Positions 63,996 through 64,000 of a DNA stretch of 64,000 nucleotides are shown here, in pieces. The stretch is taken from NCBI RefSeq assembly GCF_019704135.1, contig NZ_AP024355.1:2040001-2104000 (forward strand). The letters are read 5' to 3'. Under the pieces are notes generated by a model. That model was not told the DNA's origin, did not search any database, and saw nothing but the letters and a program-made list of their open reading frames with translations. Each line of letters starts with the position of its first letter. Position 1 is the first letter of the stretch. The DNA comes from Desulfuromonas versatilis (lineage in GTDB: Bacteria; Desulfobacterota; Desulfuromonadia; Desulfuromonadales; NIT-T3). The translations under genes were made by a program, and so were the position numbers.

Positions 63996-64000
63996 ATGCT
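63996..64000 (+). CDS. Start of the next gene, probably fabG (partial)
   Basis: AGGAG (63984-63988) is followed by ATG at 63996-63998, and the window ends two bases later. fabG (3-oxoacyl-ACP reductase) is the usual next gene after fabD; only position supports this. Confidence 0.4.

Overview
The window is GC-rich bacterial chromosomal DNA, densely packed with genes and without phage, transposase, rRNA or CRISPR. The gene set suggests a Gram-negative anaerobe of the Desulfuromonadales/Geobacterales type; this is inference from content, not a database match. The evidence is an outer-membrane TolC protein and RND pump, menaquinone synthesis through MqnA (futalosine route), TlyA, YceD-RpmF-PlsX-Fab order, ferritin/rubrerythrin-like proteins, a bacterial V/A-type ATPase and a DUF3793 gene with a Fur-like site.

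Layout. 1-6.7 kb: aroK-aroB-TPR-roadblock-aroQ-M24 peptidase-accB-accC on the plus strand, closed by a strong terminator. 6.9-10.7 kb: tolC-mqnA, tRNA-Leu(TAA) with its own promoter and terminator, a DEDDh exonuclease and a small unknown. 10.7-16.2 kb: mostly minus-strand singletons (RbgA GTPase, Yip1-like protein, VWA-TSP3-OmpA protein, quinone oxidoreductase) around a plus-strand saccharopine dehydrogenase-like gene. 16.5-24.1 kb: three small exported His-rich proteins, a candidate small RNA, a membrane-quality-control-like operon (NfeD, SPFH, rhodanese, Bax-inhibitor-1) and a LigB-like exported DNA ligase. 24.3-30.9 kb: RND efflux adaptor and pump, isochorismatase-like hydrolase, TesB, YkgJ-type protein. 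31.0-36.3 kb: LysM/BON protein, DUF937, an orphan flagellar rod-like protein, CcdA-TlpA, and small membrane or ferritin-like genes.

36.35-44.4 kb holds a complete nine-gene V/A-type ATPase operon on the minus strand, in the order H-I-K-E-C-F-A-B-D. 44.5-52.8 kb: DUF3793 gene with Fur-like box, tlyA, a CbiF-like methylase, a U32 protein, the yhaO-yhaN-HIT operon, an ICMT-like membrane protein and a DksA-like protein with an altered zinc site. 52.9-59.9 kb: a hydrolase-only-looking RelA/SpoT homologue, polysaccharide deacetylase, Bax-like glucosaminidase, YjbQ, a 55-residue small protein next to a ferritin-like gene, FxsA and MazG. 60-64 kb: yceD-rpmF-plsX-fabH-fabD-(fabG) behind a near-consensus sigma-70 promoter.

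The most unusual signal is in the spacers. Several gaps, three of them inside operons (accB/accC, RND adaptor/pump, ATPase A/B), carry degenerate tandem arrays with a strict 7-base or 9-base period. Two of the 9-base arrays share the same unit and the same inverted GGCCGCG/CGCGGCC borders and look like copies of one dispersed element. Other items worth a second look are the candidate sRNA at 16.96-17.04 kb, a DnaA-box-like inverted pair beside an AT-rich tract at 58.9-59.0 kb, the LigB-like ligase, the RelA/SpoT homologue with a broken synthetase, and the His-rich trio.
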